Of a DNA stretch of 63,316 nucleotides, positions 25,663 through 33,672 are shown piece after piece; the stretch's first letter is position 1; each line of letters opens with the position of its first letter. The position numbers and the translations under genes were made by a program. This DNA is from Halomonas cupida (GTDB lineage Bacteria; Pseudomonadota; Gammaproteobacteria; Pseudomonadales; Halomonadaceae): the NCBI RefSeq assembly GCF_900142755.1, contig NZ_FRCA01000013.1:1-63316 (forward strand). The letters are read 5' to 3'. The notes under the pieces were generated by a model that did not search any database, was not told the DNA's origin, and saw nothing but the letters and a program-made list of their open reading frames with translations.

Positions 25663-26502
25663 ATGCCATACAAGCCGCAGCCCCACCCTGCCTCGCGGTT
25701 CCTGCGCGATCCGCGCCTGCCCTGGCTGGAGATTCGTCGGGTGCGGGCCGGCAACGCCTTCAACCATGGCATGCATAGCCACGATTGCCATTCCTTCGGC
25801 GCCATCGTCTCGGGCCACTCCGAGTACCGCAATGGTAGGCACTGCACCGATGTCAGTCGTGGCGACACCGTGATCATCAATGCCGAGGACCGCCACGCCT
25901 GCAACAGCGTGTCAACGTCCCCCTGGTCCTACGACATGATCTACCTGGATAGCCACTGGCTCGCCCAGCGCTGTCCAGCGGCAGCAGGTGACACAGGCCT
26001 GGATGTACCGATGTTCAGCGCCACCACCAGCAGGAACCCCAGGCTGCACCACGCGCTGATGGCGCTGGCTGATGCGCTCGACTCTTCGGCCATCACGCGA
26101 CTCGAACGCGAAAGCCATGCCGAGACTCTTGCCGGTATTCTCCGCGAGACCCTGCACCCTCACCAACCAGCCGATGTACCACCGGAGCGCCTTGCCAGGG
26201 TCATGGAGTTCATGGCCGCCGAACGGCAGCGGGATATCGGCCTGGAAGAACTTTGCCGTATCGCCGACTGTGGCGCCACCAGCCTGATTGCAGCCTTTCG
26301 CCGCCACTATGGAGTGACACCCCACGCGGCGCTGGTTGATCTGCGTATACGCCAGGCCCGGCAGCGCCTACGCCATGGCGAGGCCATTGCCGAGGTGGCA
26401 CTGGACTGCGGTTTTTCCGACCAGGCCCACCTGCAGCGTACCTTCAAGCGACTACTGGCCACGACACCGGCACATTACCAGGGACGACGACTGCGTCCCT
26501 GA
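25663..26502 (+). CDS. AraC family transcriptional regulator
   Basis: Regulator of 279 residues with an N-terminal cupin-type sensing domain (HSHDCHSFGAIVSGHSEYRN) and a C-terminal double helix-turn-helix (IGLEELCRIADCGATSLIAAFRR to AIAEVALDCGFSDQAHLQRTFK). The ATG at 25663 has GAGG upstream; the frame from 25630 begins with TTG right after the baeR stop and is less likely. It is convergent with a LysE-type exporter, and AraC/LysE pairs are a frequent arrangement in which the regulator controls the exporter in response to an amino acid. A 12-bp palindrome TGGTGATCACCA (26506-26517) lies between the two stops. Confidence 0.88.
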   Translation: MPYKPQPHPASRFLRDPRLPWLEIRRVRAGNAFNHGMHSHDCHSFGAIVSGHSEYRNGRHCTDVSRGDTVIINAEDRHACNSVSTSPWSYDMIYLDSHWLAQRCPAAAGDTGLDVPMFSATTSRNPRLHHALMALADALDSSAITRLERESHAETLAGILRETLHPHQPADVPPERLARVMEFMAAERQRDIGLEELCRIADCGATSLIAAFRRHYGVTPHAALVDLRIRQARQRLRHGEAIAEVALDCGFSDQAHLQRTFKRLLATTPAHYQGRRLRP

Positions 26503-26562
26503 GTGTGGTGATCACCAGCAATCCCTCTCTCCCGCCGGCAACAGTTCTTCTGTCAGCAACGC

Positions 26563-27156
26563 CTATCCCACCAACAACGCCAGCGCACTGGCGACCAATA
26601 GTATCGCCAGTGCACGATTCCACCAGGCCTGCCTGGCGCGGGAGGTCAACCAGCACGCCATGCGGCCACCCATCAATGCCCAGACACTGATCGACAGCAG
26701 ACAGATCGCCCCCCACAGCAATGCGTACCCAGTGACACCCAGAGCGTTACCGGCATCGACGAATATCCCCATTCCTGCCGCCGAAGCCAGCCACGCCTTG
26801 GGGTTGAGCCACTGCATCATGGCCCCGGTCATCGCACCGGCAGGCTGCACACTGGGATCCACCTCAAGCTCAGCTGTGCTGGCCAGTAGTCGCCAGGCGA
26901 GCCACAACAGGAAAGCCACCCCGGCCAGTTGCACCAGTACGCGCAGCCAGGGCAATCGCATCCAGATCTCGCTCAGGCCCATGCCGATCAGCCACAGCAA
27001 CAGGGTAAACCCCGCACTGGCCCCGATCACCAGTGGCATGGCGCGACGCCAGCCAAAACGTGCTCCGGTAGACAGCACCAACAGATTGACCGGCCCGGGC
27101 GAGATGGACGCCACCAGGGCAAAGGACGACATCGACAACAGCAGACTTGTGGACAT
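26563..27156 (-). CDS. LysE family amino acid exporter
   Basis: Inner-membrane exporter of 197 residues with about six helices, of the LysE/RhtB superfamily. The signature is near the N-terminus (ALVASISPGPVNLLVLSTG), and the second conserved turn is MQWLNPKAWLASAAGMG. Members export lysine, arginine, threonine, homoserine lactone or cysteine derivatives; the substrate is not visible here. GGAG lies eight bases before the ATG at 27156. It faces the AraC gene tail to tail, so regulation by it is plausible. Its promoter lies in the 200-bp region shared with the divergent Spy-like gene. Confidence 0.88.
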   Translation of the reverse strand: MSTSLLLSMSSFALVASISPGPVNLLVLSTGARFGWRRAMPLVIGASAGFTLLLWLIGMGLSEIWMRLPWLRVLVQLAGVAFLLWLAWRLLASTAELEVDPSVQPAGAMTGAMMQWLNPKAWLASAAGMGIFVDAGNALGVTGYALLWGAICLLSISVWALMGGRMACWLTSRARQAWWNRALAILLVASALALLVG

Positions 27157-27356
27157 GGTGGCACTCCGTTGATCAGGAAAAGGGGAGTGTCAGACATCAG
27201 GGGCCCCGTTTATTGAACGGAATTTCATCTTTCAGCGTCTGTTGGCGATTCAGTCACTTGAACGTTCTCTGCACATTCACTGCATGGGGTTTGCACGACT
27301 GAAGCAGATAGTGTGTGAGGTCAGACAATGACGCCTCAACGCTGAAGGAGACACAG

Positions 27357-27998
27357 ATGACAACATCATTTACCCGCAAGGCACTGCTTCCCGCCATTCT
27401 TACCGCCATGCTGCTGCCGGTTTCCATGGGAGCCCTGGCTGGCGAGAAGGCCGCCGACGAGCCCCATGGTCCGGACCACGCTGGCCATCGCGGTGAGCAT
27501 ATGGAAGTCCTGTTCGACCGTGCCGGCATTGATGACGAGACGCGCGAAGCGTTGCGTCAAGCTGGTATCGAGCACCATGACGCCATGGAACAACTCAACG
27601 CCGACTATCGCGACCAGCGTCAGCAGATCCTCGGCGAGGAAGGCATGACGGCACTCAAGCAGGCGGGTAAGGAACTGCGTGAGGAGCGACTGACGGCACT
27701 GATGGACGAGTGGCAGCTATCCGATGAGGATCGTGCCAGCCTGCAGCAGACTCGTGAGGGCTTCCACGAGAGCATCCAGTCCCTGCGCGCACGGGATTTC
27801 GAGAGTCGTGAAGCCCGCCGCCAGGCCTGGAACGAGCTGCGCGAGACCACCCATGCTTCACTGGCCGAAGTGCTGAGTGAGGAACAGATCGACGAGCTCA
27901 AGCACACCATGATGCCGGACCATGGTCGCGGTGATCGTGGTCCTCACGGCCACCACCACGGTGACCGTCATGGAGAAGCACAGCACAGCGAGTCCTGA
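27357..27998 (+). CDS. Spy/CpxP-like periplasmic chaperone with His-rich tail
   Basis: Exported helical protein of 213 residues. A signal peptide (about residues 1-28, ending SMGALAG) precedes a region dominated by charged amphipathic helices rich in LxxxQxxxR-type heptads, similar to Spy/CpxP periplasmic chaperones but without a clear LTxxQ motif. The C-terminal tail (GPHGHHHGDRHGEAQHSES) is a probable metal-binding patch, as is HGPDHAGHRGEH near the mature N-terminus. The ATG at 27357 has a good AAGGAG. A strong terminator follows (28033-28064). Proximity to baeSR suggests an envelope-stress or metal-stress target gene. Chaperone activity is inferred from composition, so confidence is moderate. 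Confidence 0.7.
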   Translation: MTTSFTRKALLPAILTAMLLPVSMGALAGEKAADEPHGPDHAGHRGEHMEVLFDRAGIDDETREALRQAGIEHHDAMEQLNADYRDQRQQILGEEGMTALKQAGKELREERLTALMDEWQLSDEDRASLQQTREGFHESIQSLRARDFESREARRQAWNELRETTHASLAEVLSEEQIDELKHTMMPDHGRGDRGPHGHHHGDRHGEAQHSES

Positions 27999-28032
27999 TC
28001 TCCGGGCTCATCCTCACCGCTGTCACCTGAAT

Positions 28033-28064
28033 CGCTGCCCGGCCTATCCGGGCAGCGGCATTTT
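28033..28064 (+). terminator. Rho-independent terminator of the Spy-like gene
   Basis: CGCTGCCCGG (28033-28042) and CCGGGCAGCG (28048-28057) form a perfect 10-bp stem around a 5-nt loop, followed by GCATTTT on the plus strand, 35 bp past the stop. Confidence 0.85.
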
Positions 28065-28219
28065 CGGACTCACCTCCCGACGCTTCCTGCACTACTCCCC
28101 TGCCTGCCCCCACTCGTTCTGATCCCTCTCTAGTGCTCGTGAACCACCACTTCCGTGGAATCAGTGATGAAGATGCGTTTGTGACTCACCTTGCAACCTG
28201 TTTGACGACTCTGTATTTT

Positions 28220-28233
28220 ATTGAACGTCCAAT
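28220..28233. promoter_or_regulatory. BetI-type operator upstream of betT
   Basis: ATTGAACGTCCAAT is a 14-bp near-perfect palindrome in an AT-rich stretch 284 bp before betT. It agrees with the ATTGRACGTYCAAT shape I associate with the choline-responsive repressor BetI. The bet genes themselves are not in the window. Confidence 0.5.
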
Positions 28234-28516
28234 TAACAAAAAACGCTGTTGAGTCCCCCGACGAAACAGCACGAGACCCTGTCATCAGGGTCGAGCCGAG
28301 TCACGACGAGAACCGCCCGATCGCTGTGCAGTGCGCAAGGACAGGAACAGCACTCAGCTGCCGTGGGATATCAGCCCATCACTCGGCAGGAGCAGGATAG
28401 ACATCAGTAACCACAGCACCAGCTCAACTGGAAGGGTGTCAACGATCACTGCAGGACAGCATTGATGATCACCCGGCGACTCGCGTACTCACTTCACTCA
28501 TCAAGGGAGTTCGTGC

Positions 28517-30562
28517 ATGCCCCATCTAGACGATGCCGCTGCATCCCGCGACCGCCTTCACCCGATTGTATTTCACGGGTCGTTGGCAGGTATCGTGGTC
28601 TTTCTCATCTACACCATGACCTTTACCGAACAGGCCGGAACCCTGTTCGATGCTGGCCTCAACTGGGTCAATAGCACCTTCGGCTGGTACTACATGCTGG
28701 CCGCCGTGGCCTACCTGGTCTTCGTAGTCGTGATCAGCCTGTCTCGGGTCGGCAACATTCGCCTCGGACCGGATGACTCACGCCCGGAATTCTCCACCCT
28801 GTCCTGGGCCTCCATGCTGTTCGCCGCAGGCATTGGCATCGACCTGCTGTTCTTCTGCGTCGCGGAACCTCTGTCGCACTACCTGGCGCCGCCCGAGCTG
28901 GCCCCCGAAAGCCATGCCGCGCTGCGCCAGGCAGTGCCTCAGACGTTCCTTCATTGGGGCCTGACCGGCTGGGGAATGTATGTGTTGATGGGCATGGCGC
29001 TGGCCTACTTCAGCTACCGCCACCGTCTGCCACTGGCCATTCGCAGTGCACTCTATCCGCTGCTGGGACGTCGCATCTACGGACCGATCGGCAATGCCGT
29101 CGATATCACCGCCGTGATTTCCACCGTCTTCGGTATCGCCACTAGCCTCGGTATCGGTGTCATTCAGCTCAACTACGGCCTGAACTTCATGTTCGGGGTC
29201 CCGGAGAGCCTCTCGACCCAGGTGATCCTGATCGTGCTGGTGGTGGTCCTGGCAACCATCTCGGTAGTCACCGGCGTGGAGAAGGGGATTCGTCGCCTGT
29301 CCGAGTTCAATATGCTGCTCGCCGCCGGCCTGTTGCTGTTCGTACTCTTCCAGGGGCAGACCCTGGCACTGCTCAACGCCCTGGTCATCAATATCGGTGA
29401 CTACCTTTCGAGCTTCGTTGCCAAGAGCTTCGACACCTATGCCTTTGCCGGTGATGAAGCCCAACAGTGGAAAGGCTGGTGGACCATCTTCTTCTGGGGT
29501 TGGTGGATTGCCTGGACACCATTCGTCGGCCTGTTCCTGGCCCGCATCTCCCGTGGCCGTACCATTCGTCAGTTCGCCATGGGCGCCCTGCTGATCCCGC
29601 TGGCCTTCATGATGGCGTGGATGTCGATCTTCGGTAACTCCGGTATCGACATGGTGACCAACGGTCTCACCGAGTTGGGTGAGCAGGCATTGGCCACACC
29701 GCAGACCACCATCTATACCTTCCTCGAGCAGTATCCGTATATCGGTATCACCGCCTCGGTGGTTACCCTGCTGGGCGTGGTGTTCTTTGTGACCTCGGCC
29801 GACTCCGGTGCACTGGTGCTGGCCAACTTCACTTCGATCCTGCGCGACGTGAACCATGATGCACCGATTCCGCTGCGCATCCTGTGGTCCGCCGTGATCG
29901 GCCTGATCACTGTTGCCCTGCTGATGGCCGGTGGCCTGAATGCTCTGCAGAGTGCCGTGGTGATCATGGCGCTGCCCTTCTCACTGGTGATGTTCGCGAT
30001 CATGTTTGGCCTGCATCGCGCCCTGCGTACCGAGAAGGACAAGGCCGATGCTCGCCGTCTGGTCGCCGCCACCGGTGATGCCGGCAATTGGAAGGAGCGT
30101 CTCGACCATGCCCTGGACACATCCAACCGCGCCGGTGCCGCCGCTACCATCCAGCATGCCCTGCGTCCGGCACTGCAGCAGTTTGTCGATGAACTCACCA
30201 GCCGTGGACAGATTGCCAGTCTGAGCGAGGAGCAGGTCGAGGACGAGCCTCTGCCGCGATTGACACTCCAGGTCGACTTCGAGGACGTGCAGAGCTTCGT
30301 CTATCAGGTACGCCCCCATCGCATGCGTACACCGAGCTTCCTGCCGGTGGATGACGACTATTACCTGCGCCTCGACGTACATCTGGCAGAAGGCAGCCTG
30401 GGCCAGAACCTCAACGGCTACAGCCGTGGCCAGGTCATCGATGACGTACTCGGTGAATATGAGCGTCATCTGCAGTTCCTCGCCCTGACCCGTGGTGAAG
30501 GAGCCCCCGCACCAGCCATGCCAGGCAGCATTGGTGAGCCACCGGAAAGCGCCACCATGTAA
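28517..30562 (+). CDS. betT: BCCT family choline/betaine transporter, BetT type
   Basis: Sodium- or proton-coupled carrier of 681 residues. The twelve-helix BCCT core covers about residues 1-510, and a cytoplasmic C-terminal domain of about 170 residues is typical of BetT. BCCT marks include SMLFAAGIGIDLLFFCVAEPLSHY (shown only in part: VAEP) and the tryptophan-rich WWIAWTPFVGLFLARISRGR. The length and C-terminal domain match choline carriers better than the shorter BetP/OpuD forms. AGGGAG precedes the ATG. A BetI-like palindrome upstream supports choline. The gene stands alone and ends in a long hairpin (30587-30615). Glycine betaine uptake remains an alternative. Confidence 0.88.
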   Translation: MPHLDDAAASRDRLHPIVFHGSLAGIVVFLIYTMTFTEQAGTLFDAGLNWVNSTFGWYYMLAAVAYLVFVVVISLSRVGNIRLGPDDSRPEFSTLSWASMLFAAGIGIDLLFFCVAEPLSHYLAPPELAPESHAALRQAVPQTFLHWGLTGWGMYVLMGMALAYFSYRHRLPLAIRSALYPLLGRRIYGPIGNAVDITAVISTVFGIATSLGIGVIQLNYGLNFMFGVPESLSTQVILIVLVVVLATISVVTGVEKGIRRLSEFNMLLAAGLLLFVLFQGQTLALLNALVINIGDYLSSFVAKSFDTYAFAGDEAQQWKGWWTIFFWGWWIAWTPFVGLFLARISRGRTIRQFAMGALLIPLAFMMAWMSIFGNSGIDMVTNGLTELGEQALATPQTTIYTFLEQYPYIGITASVVTLLGVVFFVTSADSGALVLANFTSILRDVNHDAPIPLRILWSAVIGLITVALLMAGGLNALQSAVVIMALPFSLVMFAIMFGLHRALRTEKDKADARRLVAATGDAGNWKERLDHALDTSNRAGAAATIQHALRPALQQFVDELTSRGQIASLSEEQVEDEPLPRLTLQVDFEDVQSFVYQVRPHRMRTPSFLPVDDDYYLRLDVHLAEGSLGQNLNGYSRGQVIDDVLGEYERHLQFLALTRGEGAPAPAMPGSIGEPPESATM

Positions 30563-30586
30563 GCAGGATATTGCGGATCCTGAAGA

Positions 30587-30615
30587 CCAACGGCGGCCCA
30601 GGGGGCCGCCGTTGG
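30587..30615 (+). terminator. Terminator-like hairpin after betT
   Basis: A 13-bp perfect stem (30587-30599 with 30603-30615) and 3-nt loop lie 25 bp after the betT stop. The downstream TGCTTCT is only weakly T-rich, so termination may be partial. Confidence 0.7.
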
Positions 30616-30691
30616 TGCTTCTGAACAGGCATTGCCAGCACCACATCGGCACAGGCATGCTGAGAGTCGATCACCTCAGGAGAGCCCGATC

Positions 30692-31048
30692 ATGCCCGAC
30701 ACCCCGACCATCCGCTATTACCATGCCCACCTCTACTACCACGACGACCAGGGGCTTGAGCAGGCCCGTCGCCTGGCTGACGCCTGTGCCGAGCGCTTCG
30801 AGGTTCAGGTCGGTCGTTTTCATCGCCAACCGGTCGGGCCGCACCCATTGTGGAGTTGCCAGCTATCATTCGCCGCCGAGAACTTCGGCGACATCGTGCC
30901 TTGGCTGGCCATCCATCGCGGCGCGCTGGATGTCTTCGTCCACCTCGGTACTGATGATGACCTGTACGACCACACCCAGGGCGTGATCTGGCTGGGCCAG
31001 AGTCATCCTCTCAAGCTGGATCAGTTCCAGCGCAATGATAGCCGCTGA
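30692..31048 (+). CDS. DOPA 4,5-dioxygenase family protein
   Basis: Small protein of 118 residues with the pattern of the DOPA 4,5-dioxygenase family: an N-terminal YYHAHLYY histidine motif, a central QPVGPHPLWSCQLSF with another histidine, and DIVPWLAIHRGALDVFVHLGT. The three histidines are the expected metal ligands. Bacterial members are poorly characterised extradiol-type enzymes or binding proteins. The ATG at 30692 follows AGGAGA; the longer frame overlaps the terminator region. It lies between betT and hutC, in the same direction as both, without an obvious link to either. Confidence 0.82.
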   Translation: MPDTPTIRYYHAHLYYHDDQGLEQARRLADACAERFEVQVGRFHRQPVGPHPLWSCQLSFAAENFGDIVPWLAIHRGALDVFVHLGTDDDLYDHTQGVIWLGQSHPLKLDQFQRNDSR

Positions 31049-31183
31049 AACGAAACGGCCTTGTGCCACGATCAACCCAACACAAAGGCTTGTCGAGTTG
31101 ATATCACCCATCGTCGGGATGCCGGCGCGTGATGCAACGCGTAAACTCGTATCACCTCCATTGGAACGGACATCTCGACGCTC

Positions 31184-31897
31184 ATGGGCAGTACCCTTCC
31201 CCGCTATCTGCAGATCCAGCAGCATCTGCTGGAAAAGATCCACAATGGCGACTGGGCTCCAGGCTATCAGATTCCCCCGGAAGAACGCCTGGCGGAAGAA
31301 TTCGGTGTCAGCAGAATGACCGCCAACAAGGCGATTCGTGACCTGGTGCAACAGGGATACCTGTCCCGCCACCCTGGGGTCGGGACCTTTGTCACCGACA
31401 GCAAGGCGGAGTCGTCACTAGTAGAGGTCCACAATATCGCCGAAGAGGTCAAGGCTCGCGGCCACGACTATGCCAGCGAGATATTGATCGCCGAGGCCCG
31501 CAAGGCCGACGATGATGTCTCGATGCGCATGGGAGTACGCATCGGTACACGCGTCTTTCATACGTTGATCGTCCACCGGGAGAATGGTGTGCCGATCCAA
31601 CTCGAGGACCGCTATGTCGACCCCCGTCAGGTGCCCCACTACCTGGACACCGACTTCACTCGACAGACTCCCAACGAGGTGCTGGTCGCGGCCTGCCCGA
31701 TCAGCGATGTCGAGCATGTTGTCGAGGCCGTTGCCGCCGATGACTACATCGCCGAACACCTCGACATCAGCCACGGTCAGCCCTGCCTGAGACTAATTCG
31801 CCGGACCTGGTCCGGCGATAGATTGATCAGTTACGCCCGTCTGGTGCACCCGGGGGATCGCTACAAGCTGCGCTCATCGCTGCATACGGAGCGCTAG
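31184..31897 (+). CDS. hutC: Histidine utilization repressor HutC
   Basis: GntR-family repressor of 237 residues. The winged helix at about 5-75 (GYQIPPEERLAEEFGVSRMTANKAIRDLVQQGYL) is joined to a UTRA effector domain (VFHTLIVHRENGVPIQLEDRYV to YARLVHPGDRYKL). HutC binds TGTATATACA-type palindromes and is released by urocanate. Two such sites (33421 and 33639) flank the yjiH-hutI divergent promoters 1.5 kb downstream, and none is seen before hutC itself. Ribosome site weak. It is convergent with yjiH, with 13 bp between the stops. Confidence 0.93.
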   Translation: MGSTLPRYLQIQQHLLEKIHNGDWAPGYQIPPEERLAEEFGVSRMTANKAIRDLVQQGYLSRHPGVGTFVTDSKAESSLVEVHNIAEEVKARGHDYASEILIAEARKADDDVSMRMGVRIGTRVFHTLIVHRENGVPIQLEDRYVDPRQVPHYLDTDFTRQTPNEVLVAACPISDVEHVVEAVAADDYIAEHLDISHGQPCLRLIRRTWSGDRLISYARLVHPGDRYKLRSSLHTER

Positions 31898-31910
31898 CAA
31901 ACGCTGGCGA

Positions 31911-33233
31911 TCATGATGCCGCCAGCGCCTGAACCAGCATTCCTGTTGGAACCGCCAGCAGCAGGCTGAAGGCCACACGCAGAAACCAGACGATCAGGAT
32001 GCGACCGATCGACAGCGGTATCCTCGTCGCCATGATGCAGGGAATCGAGGCAGAGAAGAACAGCACTGAGGAAACGGATACCACGCCAGCGGCAAAGCGC
32101 GCCACAAATTCGGCATCGGCCATCAGCAGTGCCGGCAGAAACATCTCCGCCAATCCCGCCGCCGAGGCCTGCGCCAGCGCAGCGGCATCATCCAGGCCCC
32201 AGATGGCAACAAACGGATAGAACAGCCAGCCGAGCCAATCAAACAGCGGCGTGTACTTGGCAATCAACAGCCCGATCAGCCCCACCGACATGATGGTCGG
32301 CAGGATACTGATCGCCATCACCAGCCCTTCACGGAAGTTCAACCACACACTCGAGGTCAGGCTCGGCGCATCAGATGCCGCCTTGACCCCGACCTGCCAT
32401 GCCGTCTTCAGGCGCTTGCCGGACCCTGCTACGGGTTCCTGGTCGACGGCACTGTCATCCATGCGCGAGATCGGCGGCAGACGCACGGTAATCGCCGTGA
32501 CGATGAAGGTAATCAGCAGCGTCAGCCAGAAATACAGGTTCCATACCGACATCAGGTCGAGGGTACGAGCCACGATAATCATGAAGGTCGCCGAGACTGT
32601 CGAGAACCCGGTGGCAATGATGGCTGCCTCGCGGGCAGAGTACTGCCCGGCCACATAGACCCGATTGGTGATGAGTAGACCAATCGAATAGCTGCCGACG
32701 AACGACGCCACTGCATCGATGGCACTGCGCCCCGGCGTACGCCAGATCGGTCGCATCACCGGTTGCACCAGCACTCCGATCAACTCCAGCAACCCGAAGC
32801 TGATCAACAGTGCCAGGAAAATGGCGCCGATGGGCACGATCAGTCCCACCGGGATCACCAGCTTGCCGAACAGGAACGGCAACATGTCGGGAGCATGTAG
32901 AGCGGCGGGACCCCAGCCCGTCAGAGCCATGACAGCAGCGGCCACCCCCAGCACCTTGAAGACCAGAAACACACGCTCCGTGGTGCTGTTGCGCCAGCGT
33001 CCGCTGATGATGGGGTAAAGCGCACCGGCAATGATCAGGGCCAGCGCGTAGTAGCCACTGGCCCCTCCCAACAGGTCACGTATCGCGCCGACCATATGGT
33101 CCAGAGGAATGGTGGTCCTGTCACCGATGGTCATCGGCACGAAGAAGATCAATATGCCCAGAGCACTGGGTATCAGCAGCTTGAGAACCGTCGCAAGAGA
33201 CGGTGCCGCCGTTGTGTTGGATGACGAGGTCAT
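31911..33233 (-). CDS. YjiH family membrane protein (nucleoside-recognition/Gate domain)
   Basis: Integral membrane protein of 440 residues with about ten helices. It belongs to the YjiH group that carries a Gate (nucleoside-recognition) domain, visible around FVGSYSIGLLITNRVYVAGQY and ATGFSTVSATFMIIVARTL. Transport is likely but no substrate is established for this group. The ATG at 33233 has GGAG upstream; the longer frame adds a Ser-rich stretch. Its promoter region holds a HutC box at 33421-33434, and it is divergent from hutI, so it is probably induced by urocanate and takes part in uptake of histidine or a derivative. Four 13-bp tandem repeats lie in its leader. Confidence 0.8.
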   Translation of the reverse strand: MTSSSNTTAAPSLATVLKLLIPSALGILIFFVPMTIGDRTTIPLDHMVGAIRDLLGGASGYYALALIIAGALYPIISGRWRNSTTERVFLVFKVLGVAAAVMALTGWGPAALHAPDMLPFLFGKLVIPVGLIVPIGAIFLALLISFGLLELIGVLVQPVMRPIWRTPGRSAIDAVASFVGSYSIGLLITNRVYVAGQYSAREAAIIATGFSTVSATFMIIVARTLDLMSVWNLYFWLTLLITFIVTAITVRLPPISRMDDSAVDQEPVAGSGKRLKTAWQVGVKAASDAPSLTSSVWLNFREGLVMAISILPTIMSVGLIGLLIAKYTPLFDWLGWLFYPFVAIWGLDDAAALAQASAAGLAEMFLPALLMADAEFVARFAAGVVSVSSVLFFSASIPCIMATRIPLSIGRILIVWFLRVAFSLLLAVPTGMLVQALAAS

Positions 33234-33305
33234 GGAGCAACTCCGGGTGGACCGTGACGACGACTGCAGAGAATGCATCCATCAGCACCGGTCGGTGGCT
33301 TCGTT

Positions 33306-33357
33306 GTTATTGAGAATGGTTATTGAGAATGGTTATTGACGATGGCTGTTGACGATC
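33306..33357. repeat. 13-bp tandem repeats in the yjiH leader
   Basis: Four tandem 13-bp units: GTTATTGAGAATG twice (33306-33318 and 33319-33331), then GTTATTGACGATG and GCTGTTGACGATC. They lie between the HutC box and the yjiH start. Role unknown. Confidence 0.75.
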
Positions 33358-33420
33358 ATTGCCAACGGTTGTCGTTATCAGAATCGATATAGACCTCCGT
33401 GCAAGCTATCCATCTCGCCA

Positions 33421-33434
33421 AATTGTATATACAT
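33421..33434. promoter_or_regulatory. HutC operator, yjiH side
   Basis: AATTGTATATACAT contains the perfect palindrome TGTATATACA, the known HutC recognition core. It lies about 190 bp upstream of yjiH. The identical 14-mer recurs at 33639-33652. Confidence 0.8.
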
Positions 33435-33638
33435 GAGTGTAAAACACCGATCTATCCACGGGCAGTGACCAAGGCTACAACTTTGGTCTAAAAAGAACGC
33501 TCAGCGTTTTCTCCAACATCCTGACAAATCCAATAAAAATAAATATTTTCAATAATATACGTCTTGAAAAAAAGCAAAGCCTGTCATGATTCCGTGTATC
33601 AAAAAATGCGTGACGAGGAACTATCACTGCGCTAGCCT

Positions 33639-33652
33639 AATTGTATATACAT
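33639..33652. promoter_or_regulatory. HutC operator, hutI side
   Basis: The same 14-mer AATTGTATATACAT as at 33421, ending 20 bp before the hutI start codon, where a bound repressor would block transcription or early elongation. The region between the two sites is strongly AT-rich and is the likely pair of divergent promoters. Confidence 0.85.
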
Positions 33653-33672
33653 TTGAATTGCGGAGTGCAGCC

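Larger units (their letters stand above)
27999..28516. promoter_or_regulatory. Terminator and betT control region
   Basis: This 518-bp gap holds the Spy-like gene's terminator (28033-28064), a BetI-type palindrome (28220-28233), a perfect GACCCTG/CAGGGTC hairpin (28275-28292) without a T-run, and the betT ribosome site AGGGAG near 28506. Sequence around 28200-28250 is AT-rich and is the likely betT promoter. No gene seen. Confidence 0.6.

Noticed and set aside
26506..26517. The palindrome TGGTGATCACCA between the AraC and LysE gene ends as an operator.
   Set aside because: It is between two stop codons, not near a promoter, and too short for a terminator; probably chance.
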